Assembly (NCBI GenBank): GCA_947644325.1
Contig: CANRZD010000004.1
Location: forward strand, 1-51,967
DNA length: 51,967 nt
Direction of reading: 5' to 3'
Source of the DNA: an uncultured Clostridia bacterium
GTDB taxonomy: Bacteria; Bacillota; Clostridia; Oscillospirales; Acutalibacteraceae
Part shown: in pieces, positions 15,960-22,969 of the stretch
Layout of the letters: every line of letters starts with the position of its first letter
Position numbering within the stretch: the first letter of the stretch is position 1
Program-made: the position numbers and the translations under genes
Notes under the pieces: generated by a model
The model's input: only the letters and a program-made list of their open reading frames with translations
The model's database searches: none
Told to the model about the DNA's origin: nothing

Positions 15960-16625
15960 CTACTCACCCCCCTCCCGCCGGTGGAAGGAGGTGAACACGG
16001 CGCTTTTCCCGGTCTCGTCCAGGCTCTTCCACCGGCACCGGGCATATTCCTGTCCGCCTATCTCCACGGTAAAGCCCGCCAGCCGCTCGAGGCCCCTGGT
16101 GTCCACGCCGCTTATCTCCACTGTGTAGCGTACCCCGCCCACCTGGGCGAAGGGCTCCTCCTCCCCTATGGCGGTAAGGGCCCGGCCCGGGTCTATCTGC
16201 ACGGCCCACCCGGCGGCCGGCCGCTCTACGCCGCCGATGACGGCCCGCACGCCGCCTTCTGCGCCGCTTTCTTCAAAGGAGACAAAGCACCCCGCCGCCA
16301 AGAGCCCCGAGGCCTTATCCGGCCCGAAGCCCTCCCGCCTGATCTCCGCCACTGTCGGGAAGGCTTCCCGCACGACGGCCCCCATGGCCTCCAGCAGCTC
16401 CTCCCCTGTTTTCAGGGCCGCCCCCCGGGGCAGGAACACCGTAAGGGAAAGCTTTGCGCTCCACTGGCCCCCTGCGTCCTTTTCGCCTGCCACCTGGCCC
16501 GTGACCACCGGCTTATCCGGCAGGCGCTCGGCCTTCCCGGGCCCCCAGCATTCCCGGAAGTCCGCCCCCGGTATCTTCTCCCGAAAGGCCTCCAGCAGCC
16601 CCGTCAAGCGCTCATAGGCCCGCAT
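15960..16625 (-). CDS. Phage tail-completion-like protein, possibly two-domain
   Basis: A 221-residue protein. The first half (MRAYERLTGLLEAFREKIPG; GQWSAKLSLTVFLPRGAAL; LEAMGAVVREAFPTV) has the pattern of tail-terminator proteins of the XkdJ position. The second half (GRALTAIGEEEPFAQVGGVR, VEISGVDTRGLERLAGFTVE) is predicted mainly beta and not recognised. It overlaps the preceding gene by 14 bases. In PBSX-type clusters sheath and tube genes follow here; in this locus only a 25-codon ORF does. The role is inferred from order more than similarity. Confidence 0.45.
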   Translation of the reverse strand: MRAYERLTGLLEAFREKIPGADFRECWGPGKAERLPDKPVVTGQVAGEKDAGGQWSAKLSLTVFLPRGAALKTGEELLEAMGAVVREAFPTVAEIRREGFGPDKASGLLAAGCFVSFEESGAEGGVRAVIGGVERPAAGWAVQIDPGRALTAIGEEEPFAQVGGVRYTVEISGVDTRGLERLAGFTVEIGGQEYARCRWKSLDETGKSAVFTSFHRREGGE

Positions 16626-16938
16626 CCTCGTCCCTCCTCTCCAGCACCGCCCGGGTGCACACCAGGGTGTCCCCCAGCATCACCCGCCTGCCCCACAGCA
16701 CCGTGTACCGCTCGCCGCCCTGCTCCAGCAGGTCCCCGGGGACAAGCTGGGGGAGGCTTCCCGTAAACACGTAAAGGGGCTCCTGCAGCCGCCCCAGCTC
16801 ATGGCCCAGGGCCCCCAGGGCGTCGCCGGAGGCGCTTTTGTGGCGGCACACCGCCCCCCGGCCCTCCCGCACCGTCCCGTCCGATGCCAGAAGCCTTACC
16901 CTGTCCATATGGCGGAAGACCCGGCCCGCAATTTCCTT
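16612..16938 (-). CDS. Small head-closure/connector-like protein
   Basis: A 108-residue protein starting from GTG as VKEIAGRVFRHMDRVRLLAS. The later part, PLYVFTGSLPQLVPGDLLEQ and ERYTVLWGRRVMLGDTLVCT, suggests a beta-barrel stopper of the head-completion type. The GTG at 16938 is preceded by AAGGAG at 10 bases; the longer frame from 16971 would need a TTG start that lies upstream of this site. Position between connector and tail-completion genes supports a neck role. Confidence 0.5.
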   Translation of the reverse strand, partial: KEIAGRVFRHMDRVRLLASDGTVREGRGAVCRHKSASGDALGALGHELGRLQEPLYVFTGSLPQLVPGDLLEQGGERYTVLWGRRVMLGDTLVCTRAVLERRDEDAGL

Positions 16939-16987
16939 CACGAGAGCTTCACTCCTTTCCAAAAGCCGCAAAGCGCGGCACCTATTC

Positions 16988-17359
16988 TTACGCTTGCACG
17001 CTGCCGAAATAGAACCCCTCTTCCCTGAGAAGCCCCCGGCACGCCCGCCTTTTTTCCTCCGCCAGGCCCAGGGCCTTTTCCCCGCGCCTGCCCATCTCCA
17101 GCTTTATCTCCGGGGCCGACACGCTCTCCGGGCACAGCGCCTCGTCTATGAGCGTCAGCTGGTAGAAGGCTTCGGCCGCGGCCAGGGCTTCTAAGGGCCC
17201 TAAGCTTTCCTCCGCGCCTTTTTCCACCAGACCCCCTATCCACTCCCGGCACTCCCGGCACAGGGCTTTGCACAGGGCCCACCGGGCCTCGTCCTCTTCT
17301 TTTTCCCCGCTATATAGGGAAAACTTCTCCAGCACCTTTTCTTCCCTCAGTTCAGCCAT
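16988..17359 (-). CDS. Helical head-tail connector-like protein
   Basis: A 123-residue, mostly helical protein, MAELREEKVLEKFSLYSGEK followed by ALCKALCRECREWI and LEALAAAEAFYQLTLIDEAL. Size, helical content and place right after the major capsid gene fit the gp6-type head-tail connector. I see no firm motif. A GGGAGGG ribosome site lies before the ATG. Six cysteines are present, unusual for this class. Confidence 0.5.
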   Translation of the reverse strand: MAELREEKVLEKFSLYSGEKEEDEARWALCKALCRECREWIGGLVEKGAEESLGPLEALAAAEAFYQLTLIDEALCPESVSAPEIKLEMGRRGEKALGLAEEKRRACRGLLREEGFYFGSVQA

Positions 17360-17371
17360 ACGTCCCTCCCT

Positions 17372-17404
17372 GAAAAAGCGGTCAGGGCGGGCCTGCGCCC
17401 GCCC
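17372..17404 (-). terminator. Hairpin after the major capsid gene
   Basis: The minus strand holds a perfect 8-bp stem GGGCGGGC/GCCCGCCC with a four-base loop (17404-17385), then TGACCGCTTTTTC. The stem lies about 37 bases beyond the capsid stop. Such hairpins often let the capsid gene be transcribed more than the genes after it. The U-run starts 7 bases from the stem, so termination may be partial. Confidence 0.45.
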
Positions 17405-17441
17405 CTTCCCCGCGCTGCTTTTTTCTGACTATCTGCCCCGC

Positions 17442-18449
17442 TTACTTGGAAGCAGAGTAGGAAATGCCCTGGGCCGCCCCCTCATAGATGCGGGCAAACC
17501 CGGCGGTGACGCTGATGGCCGCCCGCTCCAGCTGGCGGTCCATGAGCTTGTCGTAGTCGGTGACGATGTCCCCGGCCTGCACCAGCTCCAGGGCGCAGGT
17601 CTTGTCTAAGGCGATGATCTTCCCGGCCTCCATGGTGGGCACATGGATGAGTTTCGCGCCCAAGGGCGTCACCAGATTGCCGGTGCCCTGGAAGTTCATG
17701 CCCGCCTGGGCGTCCTTGAACTCGGAGATGTTCAGAAGCTTCTCCATGGCGTCGGTGCCCGCCAGCACGGTGTTGAGGGTGTAGGGGGCCAGCTTTCCCC
17801 ACAGGCCCACAAAGTCCCCGTAGTTGGGCGTGCCGGAGGCGAAGGTGATGCCCGGCTTGCCGCCGTCGCCGTTTATAAGGGTGTCCACGGCGTCCTGCAT
17901 CTGGGCGGCGCAGATATAGGCGCCGATCTGCCGCAGGGTCACGGTGAACAGCTCCAGCTTCTGGAAGCGCAGCGCTTCGTAAGAAGTCACCAGCATCCGG
18001 CCGCGCTTGTGGAGCTTCACAAGGCCCTCGCTGGTGCGGATGGTGGTGCTGGGCAGCTGGGCCCCCTCGGCCACAGGCTTTAAGGACTTGTCGTCCCCGG
18101 CCCCGGTGGTGATGGGCCGGTAGTCCAGCCCCTCGATGGTAGTCACCGCCGCGGCGATATCCGCGGGCTTTGTGACGCTCTCCATGCCCTGGCGCACCGC
18201 CCTTGCGATGAATTCGGGGAAAAGGGCCGCGCTGCCGGAGCTTCCGAAGAAGCTCTCCACCGTGCTGGACTGGGGCCCGCTCACCTTAATACCGTAGCGC
18301 ATGAGCTGGCGCTGGTAGGCGTCCAGGTCCTCCAGGGGCGTGTCCCGGTAGTTTTCCGAGCGGTCCAGCTCCTCCAGCACCTGGGTGAAGGTCTTGCCCG
18401 GCACGCCGTACATGCCCTTTTCCAGCGTAATGTTCTTAAAATAAGCCAT
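17442..18449 (-). CDS. Major capsid protein, HK97-fold type
   Basis: A 335-residue protein beginning MAYFKNITLEKGMYGVPGKT. An N-terminal helical part is followed by AALFPEFIARAVRQGM, ITTGAGDDKSLKPVAEGAQL and LVKLHKRGRMLVTSYEALR, the E-loop/spine pattern of HK97-like capsids, then DAVDTLINGDGG and the A-domain-like LGAKLIHVPTMEAG. It follows a protease and a small head protein and precedes connectors, the canonical order. It has a strong GGAGG site and a hairpin behind it. I consider the family assignment good although no search was run. Confidence 0.82.
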   Translation of the reverse strand: MAYFKNITLEKGMYGVPGKTFTQVLEELDRSENYRDTPLEDLDAYQRQLMRYGIKVSGPQSSTVESFFGSSGSAALFPEFIARAVRQGMESVTKPADIAAAVTTIEGLDYRPITTGAGDDKSLKPVAEGAQLPSTTIRTSEGLVKLHKRGRMLVTSYEALRFQKLELFTVTLRQIGAYICAAQMQDAVDTLINGDGGKPGITFASGTPNYGDFVGLWGKLAPYTLNTVLAGTDAMEKLLNISEFKDAQAGMNFQGTGNLVTPLGAKLIHVPTMEAGKIIALDKTCALELVQAGDIVTDYDKLMDRQLERAAISVTAGFARIYEGAAQGISYSASK

Positions 18450-18489
18450 AAATAAAAACCTCCATTAAAATGTATTCAGCTAAGTTTTT

Positions 18490-18828
18490 TCAGAACAGGA
18501 TGCCGCACACCCCTGCGGCGCTGTCCACATCCAGCACAAAGCCCGGCCGGCCGCTTGTGCCCTTTGCCAACTTCCCATCGGCCCCGCAGGCAAAGAGCCC
18601 GAAGCCCACCGTCACGCCAGAGGCGCAGGGCGCCCGCATGTACCCCTGGGTCTGCACCCCGCACAGGCCCTCGCGCACCCCGCGCGCAAGGCCCAGGGGC
18701 ACGTCGCCGCTGGCGGCGCAGGGGGCCACTGTGCCCTGCGCGCTCACCTTCACCAAGTCCCCGGCCTTTACGCCGTTCGCCTCAAAGGTCACCATGTTTT
18801 CCCCAATCCCGTCAAACGCTACCTTCAT
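18490..18828 (-). CDS. Small head protein, decoration/DUF2190-like
   Basis: A 112-residue beta-rich, glycine-rich protein starting MKVAFDGIGENMVTFEANGV, with VSAQGTVAPCAASGDVPLG and GFVLDVDSAAGVCGILF. Small proteins of this kind between protease and capsid genes decorate or stabilise HK97-type heads. AAGGAGGAG precedes the ATG. The function is from order, size and composition. Confidence 0.6.
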   Translation of the reverse strand: MKVAFDGIGENMVTFEANGVKAGDLVKVSAQGTVAPCAASGDVPLGLARGVREGLCGVQTQGYMRAPCASGVTVGFGLFACGADGKLAKGTSGRPGFVLDVDSAAGVCGILF

Positions 18829-18848
18829 AAAAAGCTCCTCCTTAAAAA

Positions 18849-19730
18849 TTAAATTTTATACGCACGGTTCCCCACAGAGGGCTCCGTTACGTCCTTCCCC
18901 CCAGAGAGCTGGGGCCGCAGGGGCAGGGCCTTCTGGGCCATCCGCTCATAGGTGCGGCCCATGGCCCGCAGCTCCCCCATGCTCAGCCCTTTCACCGCCG
19001 ACTTCATCACTTCCCTGGGCAGCTCCGGCTGCACCAGGGCGCTGTATTTCAGCACCTGGGCCGTCAGGCTCTCCCGGTACTTCCGGCCCCAGCGGGCTTC
19101 CTCCTCCAGGCGGCGCAGGCCCCTGCCAGGGCCCTGGCCGTACCTTTTGGTGACCCCCGCCCCCTTCTGGGCCGGCACCGCCACGAAGGAGCATTCATAA
19201 GCGTCCGTGGGCTCCAGCAGCAGCTGGTGCACGATCTCGCCGCCTATGTCCTCCCCGGGCAGGTGCTCGCAGTCCTCTTTTCCGCACAGGCTGCACACCC
19301 GCCTTGCCACCGCGCAGCTGACGCTCACTTCCTTGAGCATCCCGCTGTCTATGCGGGCGATGGTCTCTTCGTTGCCCTTTGTCCTTGGCAGGTACGCCCG
19401 GGCCGTGAGCTGGGTCAGGGGCTCGCCGCCCTCCGAAAGCTCCTCCGGGTCCTCCATCAGGGCCGTGTCGAAAATTCTGGCCGCCTGGTTCCCATTGGCC
19501 CTGTCATGCTCAAAGATGCACGTCTTGCCCAAAAACAGCTCCCTGAGCTTCTCCAGGGACGCTATTGGGAACCGCTCCCCGTCCCGGTCCACCCGGTTGT
19601 CGCACAGCACCATAGAGAACACATACACCTCCTCCGGCTCATAGGGCCGCCGGGTGTACTGGTTGATTTTCTCCATGTCCTCCGGGCTCACTTCCTGCCG
19701 GAGGTCCTCCGCCACATAGCCTTCCTTCAT
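18849..19730 (-). CDS. Phage prohead protease / scaffold-like protein
   Basis: A 293-residue protein beginning MKEGYVAEDLRQEVSPEDME. EVYVFSMVLCDNRVDRDGER, EHDRANGNQAARIFDTALME and KEVSVSCAVARRVCSLCGKE followed by AYECSFVAVPAQKGAGV fit capsid maturation proteases: an early His in EHD and Ser in SVS, both usual catalytic positions. The rest (RLEEEARWGRKYRESLTAQV) is charged helix, like a fused scaffold. The Cys pair CSLCGKEDC is unusual and might bind metal. The ATG at 19730 has GAAAGGAAGG upstream; the longer frame would use TTG. Confidence 0.68.
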   Translation of the reverse strand: MKEGYVAEDLRQEVSPEDMEKINQYTRRPYEPEEVYVFSMVLCDNRVDRDGERFPIASLEKLRELFLGKTCIFEHDRANGNQAARIFDTALMEDPEELSEGGEPLTQLTARAYLPRTKGNEETIARIDSGMLKEVSVSCAVARRVCSLCGKEDCEHLPGEDIGGEIVHQLLLEPTDAYECSFVAVPAQKGAGVTKRYGQGPGRGLRRLEEEARWGRKYRESLTAQVLKYSALVQPELPREVMKSAVKGLSMGELRAMGRTYERMAQKALPLRPQLSGGKDVTEPSVGNRAYKI

Positions 19731-19761
19731 ACGCGCCTTCCTTTCTCGCAAAAATTTTTTC

Positions 19762-20904
19762 CTACCGGATGCCCCATCTGGCGGTGTCGTCCGCCGCCCC
19801 CTGCTCCTTTTCCAGCTCTTTTTCCAGCTTCCTGGCCTTGGCCGTCAGATACCGGGCGTTGGCGTGGTCCACCTCGTCCTGCATGGTGATCTCATCCCAC
19901 ACGATCTCCGCCTCCGGCTCGTAGCCCTCAAGCGTCAGCCACGTCCGGCAGATCTTCTCCGCCACCGGCGTCAGCACCCGGCGGTAGGCGTCCAGCTCAC
20001 TTGTGAGCACGTCCGCCTGCTGGCTGGACATCCTCTCTGTAGAGGACCAGGAGAGCCCCAGCAGAAACGGCGGCAGCCCCAGCTTCGCCACGATCTGCTC
20101 CAGCATCTGCCTGACGGGCACGTCGCTTTCCATGGTCTGGCCGTCGGGCCCTATGGCCTTGATGGTCACGTCGCCCACCGCCACAAAGTCCCGGGTCTCA
20201 ACGCTTTTCATGGCCCGCTGCCACTCCTTTGCCACCTGCCTGGCCCGCTCCCCGGCCAGGGCCCCGGGGCCCTCGGGCTTGCAGGTCACCGCGAAGCGCA
20301 CGTTGCCCATGCGCTCCCAGTTGTCCCCCAGGGTGCGGTAGATCTTCAGCAGCACGTTGCTGACAAAGGGCAGCCCCCGCAAAAGGGACGTGCCCCAGGG
20401 GCTCCCCGCCGCCGGGTTCAATGCCGACACCAGAAGCAGCTGGGGGTAGGGCGCCTCCTCATACCCCCCGGGCCCCAGGGCGCTGACTTTGAGCCCCAAA
20501 GGCCCGTCGGCCTCCAGCCGCACCCCCTCCAGGCCCGCGTTGTAGAGGGCCCCGATCTGCCCGCCGGAAAGCACCATCTCCCCCACCGCGGTGCCGTAGG
20601 TCACCAGCTCCTCCAGGTAGATGCCCAGAAACTCGTGGACGCCCACCCCGGCGGCGTTTACCTTAACGTTTCTCAGGAACGCCCGCAGGCCCTTCTGGGC
20701 CTCCTCGTCCCGGCACGTGACGGTAAACTCCCCGATGAGCCGGCGCAGCTTATACACCGCCGCGTCGATAATGGGCACCGATTCCCGCAGCGCCCGGTAC
20801 AGGGCCCGCTCCCCGGCGGCCATGGGCAGGGGGCCGCCCCCGGGGCCCGGGGCCGTCTGCACTGTCAGGGCGGATGGCCGCTCCCGCCTTTTGAATCCCA
20901 GCAA
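19762..20904 (-). CDS. Phage portal protein
   Basis: A 380-residue portal protein that would form the dodecameric ring at the capsid vertex. PIIDAAVYKLRRLIGEFTVT at the N-terminus, LEELVTYGTAVGEMVLSGGQ, QMLEQIVAKLGLPPFLLGLS and SSTERMSSQQADVLTSELDA are typical of the family. The start is a TTG at 20904 with AAAGGAG 9 bases upstream; the nearby ATG is out of frame. This is the first gene of the phage-derived operon. In active phages terminase genes come before portal, but here only a promoter region and divergent host genes are found. Confidence 0.85.
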   Translation of the reverse strand: MLGFKRRERPSALTVQTAPGPGGGPLPMAAGERALYRALRESVPIIDAAVYKLRRLIGEFTVTCRDEEAQKGLRAFLRNVKVNAAGVGVHEFLGIYLEELVTYGTAVGEMVLSGGQIGALYNAGLEGVRLEADGPLGLKVSALGPGGYEEAPYPQLLLVSALNPAAGSPWGTSLLRGLPFVSNVLLKIYRTLGDNWERMGNVRFAVTCKPEGPGALAGERARQVAKEWQRAMKSVETRDFVAVGDVTIKAIGPDGQTMESDVPVRQMLEQIVAKLGLPPFLLGLSWSSTERMSSQQADVLTSELDAYRRVLTPVAEKICRTWLTLEGYEPEAEIVWDEITMQDEVDHANARYLTAKARKLEKELEKEQGAADDTARWGIR

Positions 20905-20978
20905 AACGCATCACTCCTTTCTTTCTGTTTTGAGGGGCTCTTTGAAAGCTCCCTCTATATACCCCGTAAAAAACAGGA

Positions 20979-21004
20979 AAAGTTGTCCTCCAGAGGACAA
21001 CTTT
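20979..21004. promoter_or_regulatory. 26-bp near-perfect palindrome, probable operator of the phage-derived operon
   Basis: Two perfect 12-base arms (AAAGTTGTCCTC and its complement) surround a 2-base centre CA. It lies in an AT-rich island between two divergent genes. On the minus strand it ends about 10-20 bases upstream of a TATATA (about 20956-20961), so it would overlap the -35 area of the portal promoter. No gene is transcribed toward it from either side, so a terminator role is less likely than a repressor site. The regulator is not visible in the window. Confidence 0.6.
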
Positions 21005-21065
21005 CGAAAAACTTTTTCAAATTTTTTTCCTTTTTTAATTTTACCTTACGAAACGCCCCCATCCC

Positions 21066-21094
21066 TTGCTTTCCGCAAAAGGGAGTGCTAAGAT
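21066..21094 (+). promoter_or_regulatory. Sigma-A-type promoter of the TM2 gene pair
   Basis: TTGCTT (21066-21071), a 17-base spacer and TAAGAT (21089-21094) lie about 50 bases before the first TM2 start. The upstream stretch (21005-21050) is rich in T and A tracts, which may curve the DNA. Confidence 0.65.
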
Positions 21095-21144
21095 AATACA
21101 AAGCAAAGGCGTAAATGCCTATGACACAGAAAGGAAGATGCGTT

Positions 21145-21513
21145 ATGGCAGACAATAATCAATATAACCATTCCTACAACACCTACTATAACCAGTCCCC
21201 CTACCAGCAGGAGGAGCAGCCCCCCATGTACAATCCCCCCCAGTACCAGCCCCAGGCCGGCATGGACCCCCCTCCCGGCTACATCCAGAAGAGCCGGGTG
21301 GCGGCGGGCATCCTGGCTATCCTACTGGGGGCCTACGGCATCCACAGCTTCTACCTGGGCAACACCTCCCGGGGGCTGGTGCAGCTTCTCGTGTCCTTCC
21401 TCACCTGCGGCGTGGGCGCCATCGTCATGGAGATCTGGGGCATCTTGGACGGCATCAAGCTCTTGGACGGCCGCATCAACACCGACGCAAACGGCGTATT
21501 CTTAAAAGACTAG
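21145..21513 (+). CDS. TM2-domain membrane protein 1
   Basis: A 122-residue protein. The first ~50 residues are rich in Tyr, Gln, Asn and Pro (MADNNQYNHSYNTYYNQSPY). The TM2 domain follows: QKSRVAAGILAILLGAYGIH, FYLGNTSRGLVQLLVSFLTC and MEIWGILDGIKLLDG, two membrane helices joined by a short turn. TM2 proteins have no settled function in bacteria. ATG at 21145 has AAAGGAAG upstream. It is paired with a longer paralogue 30 bases downstream. Confidence 0.85.
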   Translation: MADNNQYNHSYNTYYNQSPYQQEEQPPMYNPPQYQPQAGMDPPPGYIQKSRVAAGILAILLGAYGIHSFYLGNTSRGLVQLLVSFLTCGVGAIVMEIWGILDGIKLLDGRINTDANGVFLKD

Positions 21514-21543
21514 ACCCCTCATAAACGAAAGGAGCGAACGTAC

Positions 21544-22200
21544 ATGTCTGAACTTGAAAATAAAAACCTGGAGCAGACCCCCCAGGAGCCCCCGCAGGAG
21601 CCCCAGGAGCCCAAAGAAGCCCCCGCCGCCCCTACCCCGGAGCCTGCCTATGAAAAGCCCACTCCCCACCTGACTTTAGAGCCCGACCTGCCCCCCGAGC
21701 CCCCGGTCTATGAGGCCACAACTCCTCAGAACCCCGGCTCTGCCGCCGCCCCCTTCCATATGCCGGAGCCCCCCCGGGCCCCGGAACCCCAGCCCTACGA
21801 GCCCCAAAAGGCCCAGCCCCAGTCCAATTATAACGGCCAGTACCAGCAGGAGCCCCAGTACCAGCCTCCTCAGTACCAATATCAGCCGCCCCAGCCCCAG
21901 CAGCCCTACTATAACTACACCCCCCAGTACAATACCCCCCCGGCGGGCTACGTGCAGAAAAGCCGCCTGGCCGCGGGCCTGCTGGCCATCATGCTGGGCG
22001 TCTTCGGGGTGCACAACTTCTACCTGGGCTTCAACACCCGGGGCACCATCCAGCTGATCCTGTCCCTGGCAGGGGGCCTGCTCACCTGCGGCGTGGCCAC
22101 CATAGCCACCCTCATCTGGTCCTTTATCGAGGGCGTCATGATCCTCTCCGCCCAGCCCTCCCGCATGTACGACGGCAACGGCGTCATCCTGCGGGACTGA
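21544..22200 (+). CDS. TM2-domain membrane protein 2 with long Pro/Gln-rich N-terminus
   Basis: A 218-residue paralogue of the preceding gene. About 130 residues of low-complexity Pro, Glu, Gln and Tyr sequence (TPQEPPQEPQEPKEAP; YQPPQYQYQPPQPQQPYYNY) precede a TM2 domain (KSRLAAGLLAIMLGVFGVHN, FYLGFNTRGTIQLILSL). The long tail is likely disordered, and cytoplasmic or external side cannot be told. The pair looks like a tandem duplication followed by tail growth. A terminator lies 25 bases beyond its stop. Confidence 0.85.
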   Translation: MSELENKNLEQTPQEPPQEPQEPKEAPAAPTPEPAYEKPTPHLTLEPDLPPEPPVYEATTPQNPGSAAAPFHMPEPPRAPEPQPYEPQKAQPQSNYNGQYQQEPQYQPPQYQYQPPQPQQPYYNYTPQYNTPPAGYVQKSRLAAGLLAIMLGVFGVHNFYLGFNTRGTIQLILSLAGGLLTCGVATIATLIWSFIEGVMILSAQPSRMYDGNGVILRD

Positions 22201-22225
22201 CAGCAAACGATAACAGAGCATAAGA

Positions 22226-22266
22226 AAAACCCCCTGTGCCGCAAAGCACGGGGGCTCTTTTCTTTT
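22226..22266. terminator. Bidirectional terminator between the TM2 genes and nagB
   Basis: CCCCCTGTGC, a CGCAAA loop and GCACGGGGG form a stem with one bulged base. On the plus strand CTCTTTTCTTTT follows; on the minus strand TTTTTCTTA follows. It can end both the TM2 pair and the convergent nagB transcript, whose stop codon lies in the tail. Confidence 0.8.
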
Positions 22267-22969
22267 ATTTGCGGCTGAATATCACCGTCACATCCGGGTG
22301 CAGCTGCAGCACAGAGGCCGGCACCTGGGGCGTAATGGGCCCCTCCAGCGCCTCGTGGAGGATGGCTTCCTTGTCGGGCCCGGCAATGAGCAAAATCTTC
22401 TTCGCCTTCATGATGGTGCCGATGCCCATGGTCACCGCCTGGGTGGGCACGTCCTCCACCCGGGCAAAGAGCCGGGAGTTGGCCTTTATGGTGCTCTCTG
22501 CCAGGGCCACCCTGTGGACCTTCGACGGGAAATCCCCGGCGGGCTCGTTAAAGCCGATGTGCCCGTTATGGCCGATGCCCAAAAGCTGCAGGTCCACCCC
22601 CAGGCTGCTCACCAGCCGCTCATAGTGCGCGCATTCGGCCTCCATGTCGGCGGCGCAGCCGTCGGGCAGGTGGGTGTTTTCTTTTTTTATATTGATCTTC
22701 GAAAAGAGCTGCTCCTCCATAAAATACCGGTAGCTCTGGGGGTCCTCCCCAGAAAGGCCGCAGTATTCGTCCAGATTCACCGTGCGCACCCGGGAGAAGT
22801 CCAGAAGGCCCTCCTCCCCCTGCCGCACCAGGCGCTCATAGGCCCCAATGGGCGAAGAGCCCGTGGCAAGCCCCAGCACGCAGTCAGGCTTTATGAGCAC
22901 CTGGGCCCCCAGGATGCCCGCGCACAGGGCGCTCATTTCCTCATAGCTGTTTTTTTCAATGACCCTCAT
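22265..22969 (-). CDS. nagB: Glucosamine-6-phosphate deaminase
   Basis: A 234-residue enzyme turning glucosamine-6-phosphate into fructose-6-phosphate and ammonia. Motifs: LGLATGSSPIGAYERL near residue 32, TVNLDEYCGL with the catalytic Asp, and LLGIGHNGHIGFNEPAGDF with the active-site His. It is coupled by ATGA to the DMT-family transporter gene upstream. No nagA is next to it. This and the GH29 fucosidase suggest use of host- or mucin-type amino sugars, which is an inference. Confidence 0.95.
   Translation of the reverse strand: MRVIEKNSYEEMSALCAGILGAQVLIKPDCVLGLATGSSPIGAYERLVRQGEEGLLDFSRVRTVNLDEYCGLSGEDPQSYRYFMEEQLFSKINIKKENTHLPDGCAADMEAECAHYERLVSSLGVDLQLLGIGHNGHIGFNEPAGDFPSKVHRVALAESTIKANSRLFARVEDVPTQAVTMGIGTIMKAKKILLIAGPDKEAILHEALEGPITPQVPASVLQLHPDVTVIFSRK

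Noticed and set aside
12290-20904. Ordinary complete prophage
   Set aside because: No integrase, repressor, terminase, lysis, tail-shaft or fibre genes are found and flanking direct repeats were not seen.
20979-21004. Reading the 26-bp palindrome as a terminator
   Set aside because: Genes on both sides are transcribed away from it, and a 2-base centre with no directly adjacent U-run on the plus strand fits an operator better. A role as a leader hairpin on the minus strand is not fully excluded.
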